In this document: piece after piece, positions 58,541 to 64,000 of the stretch
Position numbering within the stretch: the first letter of the stretch is position 1
Layout of the letters: every line of letters starts with the position of its first letter
DNA from: Apostichopus japonicus
Taxonomy: Eukaryota; Echinodermata; Holothuroidea; Aspidochirotida; Stichopodidae
Direction of reading: 5' to 3'
NCBI RefSeq assembly: GCF_037975245.1
Contig: NC_092580.1
Span: forward strand, 14,791,001 to 14,855,000
DNA length: 64,000 nucleotides
Notes under the pieces: model-generated
What the model was told of the DNA's origin: nothing
What the model saw: the letters and a program-made list of their open reading frames with translations, nothing else
The model's database searches: none
Translations under genes and position numbers: made by a program

Positions 58541-61500
58541 TAATAGAGTAGGTTGTACAAAAGTTTGTGAATGGCTTTTAGTGGGTGCTGTAGCTACAAA
58601 GATAACTTAAGGCCACTTTTATTCAACCATTGGAATCAGTGACTGCAATTTGAAATTTGAATGAGCATCAAAACCTTATCTCAATATGTTATTAATGCAT
58701 CAAGTTCAATCCATATGATTATGGACTTAATAGAACTTCATTTATTATGCCCTAAATTTGGGGCTGATAAACTTGCTAATATATTCTATTTGCAATTTAC
58801 TGACAGTTCCAAGCATCAGAAATATTCCATGATGAGATTAAAGGAAGATTAATCTAGATGCCCAGTATTCAAACATTGTTGCTTGGTGACCCCCATGGCA
58901 TATATTGTGGCCTACGAAAGGGGCCCATGATGAGTTTGAATACCAGGGATCTTGACTAAAATGTTCTAGGGAACTATAAATCTCTGATGGTGGAAGTATT
59001 TTATGCCTCTGTGTTTGATCAAAGGTGATATTGGTTTGATTATGATACACTGAACACAATACAAGACGATACTAATTTATGAAAATATAACCCTACATGC
59101 TCTAGCCAGAGGAAATTGTCAAGTTCTTTGTCTTTCTTCATTTAGTTCCACCTTGTTCCTGAGTACTACAACACCCCTTAGAAGTGTAATAGTGGAATGC
59201 AAAGTTATCCCATGACACTTGGTGCATAATGCACAATGCAAGGCCCTTCTTATGTGCCACATCACTCATGAAATTTCATAACACACATATTGTGAATATA
59301 AAAAGCAACCACAAATCGATAAGAACTACATGCAGTAGTGACCTTATACCCTTCACCCAAACTGAATACTTTGACTGGTGGACCACCCTACTCACCAGAT
59401 ACAACTCACTGACACTGGGGCCGGCATGCATTAAGATCAAGTTAATTAGCATGATCAAGCCTATTAAGTCACATAGTATTAGTCACCACTATACTATAAC
59501 AATTTAATTCCTTCATACAGAACTTGTCAAGGATTAATCAGCCGGCACTTTTTTTTCTACAATCCCCAATTAATCAAAAGTTAATTGATTTCACCTAAAA
59601 CGTGATGGTACCTTGTCCTATGCAATATATCCTATCCAATATAACGGTATACACAGACGTTGTAAGATACAGCATCTGCGTGTGTGTACTGCCACTTCTC
59701 TACACTAGTCAGCTGAGCTGAGTAAAATATAAGTGAAAGGTTCATGATACTGTGTGGTTTAATATATTAGCATAATTTATTAAGCAAATTCTAAATTAAA
59801 GGGACACAAGCCTATAGATACTATAAATAAAGTGATAAACTAATAACTCCTTAGTACACTGGCATCACATAAAAATATATAAAAATAAATATAAGATTGT
59901 AAACACACAAGTCCTAAATTTGCATTACAAATCCTAAGGGATAGGAATTTGGGGCCAAATAACTGCACCAGAGAAGTTTGACCAAGTCCTTCCAATTGCC
60001 CAGTATTTGACTTACTGGGAAAACTTTCTTTCAATCTGATGTGGATGAAATCCACAAAGTGTTGATACTATGAAGTTGTTATTGCAATGTCACTGTCTCT
60101 CCAAAGCAATGAACGTCGATTGAATGTATCCAAAAATGTTCTGGAAAGAGAATATGTGTTAATCTGTCAAACTGAACTGTATGTTGTCAAAACATTGCTC
60201 CAGTTTTCTGACTTAACCAAGTATTAAAGATTGGATGGACATTTTTTCACTTACACATAGTTCAGTCTGCACCTTTAAGCTTTCTTTCGTACGGTCCCTG
60301 TCAACGTGTTATATCTAGAACAGCTACAGTTGGGTATCCCCTCCACATCCCAAACATCCCCTTTTTCAACAAAACTTAGTCTAGTACCAACAAAGATTTT
60401 TCTCCAACAAAGTAAACTATTAAAGAAATGTCAGCAAGTTCTGAAATTTGATGAATGCAAGTTGTAAGTACTGTACTAGCTCTGGCGACACAGATTCTAC
60501 AATTGGTTTAATCAGTCTTCACGCTCTATTTCTTTCTGGCTTGATTAGTTTATTGTCTACAAAGGTCATCTACAGTGTGTCATCGAGGTTTAACAACATA
60601 ATTATCTTGATTAGACTATAAGTACTATAGTAGTTTTGTATCTAACCTGAACACTGTTCCCCATGTCTTGACATTATTACAATTAATTACACATTAAACT
60701 GCAGTACCTTAACTGTTCAAGTTACATTAATCTGCATTTGAAACACAGTTCCTTTTGGGTTAGAAATTAGAAATATTAACAATGCTGTCATACCAATCTG
60801 GCTGATCAATAAATTGGTCAGACCTTTTCAATTATCATTGTTACTTGTTCATTGTTCTAGCTTAACTTTAAGTGAAAAACAGAGTACGGTAGGTTCAAGC
60901 TTTGGTCAGCTGGTGAAATTAAATACATTACAATTGATAAAGTAAATTTTATAATTCAACTTAAAACTGTGATCTTCTTTATAGTTTACTGAAGGCAAAT
61001 AATGGCCTGATGCTCTCCCTCCTCCCCCTCCCACGCCCCATCACTACTGCATTCTCTGTCCAGGTAAAGTTACATCAAATACAATACTCTTGATAAACAT
61101 ACTTAATAGCTTTGATAGACTGGTTTTAATAACAGCTCCCTAGATGTAGAGTGAAATCTTCTGTATTGTTATCTGAACAATACAATAATGATAACAATGA
61201 TAGTAATAATAATACAGTGGACTTATATTGCCCCACATCAATAACAAGAGGTAGCAGCACTACTGTAGGTGCTTAACAAAACAAGTCAATCACAATCAAA
61301 AGTGAAAGTGAAGAAATGAGTCTTCAGGTAACTCTTAAATGAAGAAAGTTTATTCCATATTCTAATATGATCTGGTAACTATTTTCACAGATAAGGAGCA
61401 GAGTAGGTAAACTTATGTACCCATTTGTTTTTATTTGACCTTTCTTTCAACATTTATTTGCCTTTTTCTAAAATGAAACTGAAAATGAAACATAAATGTA

Positions 61501-61645
61501 TCCTGTAACCAGTTTTTGTTTCATTTTCACTATCATTTCCATCATGCATATTCAACTGCTTAAGTCATTAAATACAGTAAAGAGGTTAAGAAATCAAAAT
61601 ACTGTACCTAAGGAATATCAAAGCAAAACAAGAACACTTAGTTAC
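58541..61645. other. Intergenic or intronic, nothing recognised
   Basis: AT-rich with short frames. A small (ATA/ATG)n stretch near 61185-61215. No gene supported. Confidence 0.5.
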
Positions 61646-62004
61646 TTGTAACCCAGTTTCTACCCCTTTGTTTTAGCCATGATAACCTGTACATTGGCAC
61701 TATCTTCACATAGATTTTATCGGGCAATGTTCCCAGTAAAAGTAACACAAAGGCTTCCACACTTTCTGAGACATTGATATTGCCTTCAAAATTAAAGTAG
61801 CATTTTGAGTTCACCTCCACAAGAAAATTATCCAGAGAAGTAACTATGAAACTATGATCACAAACATGCCTAGTGAACAACAGTAAATCTAAAATACCAC
61901 CAGTGGGACCTACAAAACGTGACTCTGTTTGAGAAGTTGATCTTTTTCCTATTATTGACAATATCTTTGCTATACAAGTTTGGATCTTGATTGGTAAAGT
62001 ACAC
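61646..62004 (-). CDS. Candidate internal exon, unknown protein
   Basis: An open minus-strand frame of 131 codons (62033 to 61638) is longer than most others in this AT-rich DNA. Inside it an acceptor-like ATTTAG|G ends at 62005, and a donor-like ACAA|GTAACT lies at 61646/61645, giving a 359-bp exon. The peptide has a mixed globular composition, with a hydrophobic run SVEAFVLLLLGTLPD and a Cys-containing segment NSKCYFNFEGNINVSES. I do not recognise a family. It could be a real exon, a decayed transposon fragment or chance. A Cys-rich frame on the same strand lies 1.2 kb upstream in the transcriptional sense. Confidence 0.28.
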
Positions 62005-63048
62005 CTAAATGTCAAAGGTCCATGATGATTCATATAGCCTATGTAGTATTATATAGAGTATTGAAAAAAGCACATGATCTAGCCTTCATAAATATTTTCA
62101 GATACATAACAAAGCAAGGGAGAAAACCACAAGGGGCACAAATATATAAATAAGAGCAGCAATAGAAAGGATTCTTTGTTCAACTGAGACAGACTCTACC
62201 CTGCTAATATATTTTGATAATACCACTTACTAGGTTGTGAACAGAAGGGTTTTCTTCTACTGTTTTGACAATTGTTTGCTTCAACCACTGCCCCAAGGAG
62301 AACACTGAATTGCCAAGTCTGGTTTCAATGTTATGAAAAGATCATTTATAAGAACTACAAAACCAGGTATTAACACTAAGAAAGCTGCTGTCCTTCTGTG
62401 TAAACAGTGGGAGCAAGCAGTTGGAATGTTGATAGAATTTGAGAAATATTTCCACCTACATATATGGCAATTTAATGTGCTAGGTATGGGCAAGTAAAGC
62501 CTATATACTCTTAGGTTGGAATAGCATCCACCTTCTGGGAGTCGAGTAGTGCCTCTAACCCATGTGGGTCAGCCACTCCCAATATTTCAAATTGCCTCTC
62601 TTGCTGTTATTAATTCCAAAAAGTGCACCATACCACTGTTAATCTCCTAAAGATGTTATTTAATAAATCTGATCCCATTCAAAATCTTAAATTTGACAAA
62701 ACAACTGCTGCTCATATACAACTTGTGTGAAGAGAAACAAGGAATCTTACATGAGCTCATATACTAAATGATACCAAATGTCTTCCAAAACTTCCCAAGT
62801 CTAGTCTGCTGTGCTAAGCACAAGCTAAGTTATATAATACATATTCCAGAATAATCATTAACATTTGAGACCTTTAACAATATCTATTCAGGATATTGTC
62901 TGGTTTCATCTGATGCACAATTTACAAGTTCTGTGTTAACAGACAAACACTTTACTACCATTGGTAGCAGATGACAAGGAAGCCAAATCACATTTGCAGC
63001 ATGGCAAAAGTCAAGTAAGTATTAAACGTGAATTTCATTCACGCTATA
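62005..63048. other. Sequence between the two candidate minus-strand exons
   Basis: No convincing frame. The 70-codon minus frame at 62493-62281 contains an acceptor-like TTTACACAG but lacks coding character. Confidence 0.4.
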
Positions 63049-63241
63049 TCAGCTGTGAAGGATAGCCGTACTTCCCAAGGTCTGAGCACTAGCCGAACAT
63101 CCAACTGCACATTCAGCCACACACCACATCTTTCTTTCACATATGCATTCATTTCCAAAAACACATTGTGAAAGTCTATTGGAAATTTCACAGTACTTGT
63201 GTGAGCACTGGCATGTGATACCAGTGAATTCAGCAAACCAC
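63049..63241 (-). CDS. Candidate Cys-rich exon, unknown protein
   Basis: The minus-strand frame (open from 63318) carries about ten cysteines within some 45 residues, in short CxC and CxxxC spacings (ITCQCSHKYCE, CVFGNECICERKMWC, CVAECAVGC). Such density is rare by chance and resembles small disulphide-rich extracellular modules. A CCACAG|G acceptor-like site at 63242 would start the exon, but its pyrimidine tract is poor and I see no strong donor. A second overlapping minus-strand frame (63236-63039) is also open. No family recognised. Confidence 0.2.
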
Positions 63242-63814
63242 CTGTGGTTCAGTTCAAGAGGCACTTGCATAGTTTTAAAGTAATTTAAAACATGGGGAAG
63301 TTTTTTCTGAATTATCATTATATCATAACCCTGTTATTAAATGAATACTGTGACCACATTTGCATGCTTGAGTTCTAATTCAGACGATTTCTTGATGTAC
63401 TTTAAATGACCCAATCTGTAACCCCCCCCCCTCCCCCCGGCACCCGGCCCACTCCATCATTCTCATGTTCCACTTGAACTGTAAGTTAGAAAGTTAGATA
63501 GTGGGAAAAGATAACATAGGCTCTAATCTTATTAAGTAATTTTATCTTTATGAAGACATTCTCACACAATGGTATTAGCCACTAGCCTATACGTTAAAGA
63601 CAGACGTAGGGGCTGGATTTGTTTCTATTTCCACTGGAACGGAGTTTATGTCAGAAATTGGGGAACATCTGATACAGTGCATTTGAACACAAATTATAGG
63701 TGTAGAAAAGAGCTGTCACTCTCAATAGACAAGTCGATAAAATAGATATAGATTAAATTAATAAGAGTCTATACTAGTTCTGTTGGTCAGCAAGTCAAAT
63801 GTAGGACCTAGTAT

Positions 63815-63855
63815 ACTCCAACTAGTACTAGTAGTAGGAGCAGACTAGTTGGAGT
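63815..63855. repeat. 12-bp perfect inverted repeat (hairpin)
   Basis: ACTCCAACTAGT at 63815-63826 and ACTAGTTGGAGT at 63844-63855 are separated by 17 bp that themselves contain ACTAGTAGT. It lies in a stretch rich in CTAG, AGGACCTA and GCCTAG words (63800-63955). Confidence 0.85.
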
Positions 63856-64000
63856 CTACCTTAAGTTAAGGCCCTACTCTAAAGCCTGGGCCTAGCCTAG
63901 GACTAGGAGTAGGACCTATTCTTTTTCTTGAGGTAAGGCCTAGCAATAGCAGGCATTAGGGCGTATGTTTAATTGTCATAAAGCTGAAATGGATCGATGA

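Overview
The window looks like an AT-rich, gene-poor stretch of a metazoan nuclear genome. Evidence for a eukaryote is direct: a full-length LTR retrotransposon primed by a tRNA-Leu-type site, a tRNA-derived SINE, TIR-bearing nonautonomous DNA transposons with clean target-site duplications, many G/C homopolymer runs and microsatellites, and no dense prokaryotic-style gene order. The repeat mix fits a marine invertebrate, possibly an echinoderm or another non-vertebrate deuterostome or lophotrochozoan, but the sequence alone does not fix the taxon. I found no host gene I can name.

Layout. From 1 to about 33.67 kb the sequence is intergenic or intronic, with scattered copies of dispersed repeat families and G-rich tracts. 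From 33674 to 44267 lies one essentially intact Ty3/gypsy-type retrotransposon of 10,594 bp. It has two 1736-bp LTRs (TGTAAC...GTTACA), a 4-bp target duplication AAAG, a tRNA-Leu primer binding site, gag with a CCHC knuckle, and a -1-frame pol (protease, reverse transcriptase, RNase H, integrase). It also carries an extra 3' ORF for a two-finger C2H2 zinc-finger protein, a 34-bp tandem repeat and a polypurine tract. From 44268 to 64000 the sequence is again non-coding in the main. It holds a hAT-like MITE (47441-48169, 8-bp TSD), a 211-bp tandem duplication (49156-49565), two long-range direct-repeat pairs, a minus-strand tRNA-derived SINE (55783-56025), a TTAA-flanked MITE (56553-57178), and two weak candidate exons on the minus strand (about 61.6-62.0 and 63.05-63.24 kb).

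How the parts work together. The retrotransposon is the only coherent genetic system here. The LTRs supply promoter and poly(A) signals, the tRNA site and polypurine tract prime the two DNA strands, Gag packages RNA, and Pol is made by a frameshift and does proteolysis, reverse transcription and integration. The LTRs differ at only two positions by my reading, both CpG transitions, and gag, pol and the third ORF are all open, so the insertion is recent and may be competent. The most unusual points are the zinc-finger ORF in the position where env would be, and the 859-bp GC-rich 27/20-bp minisatellite inside each LTR.
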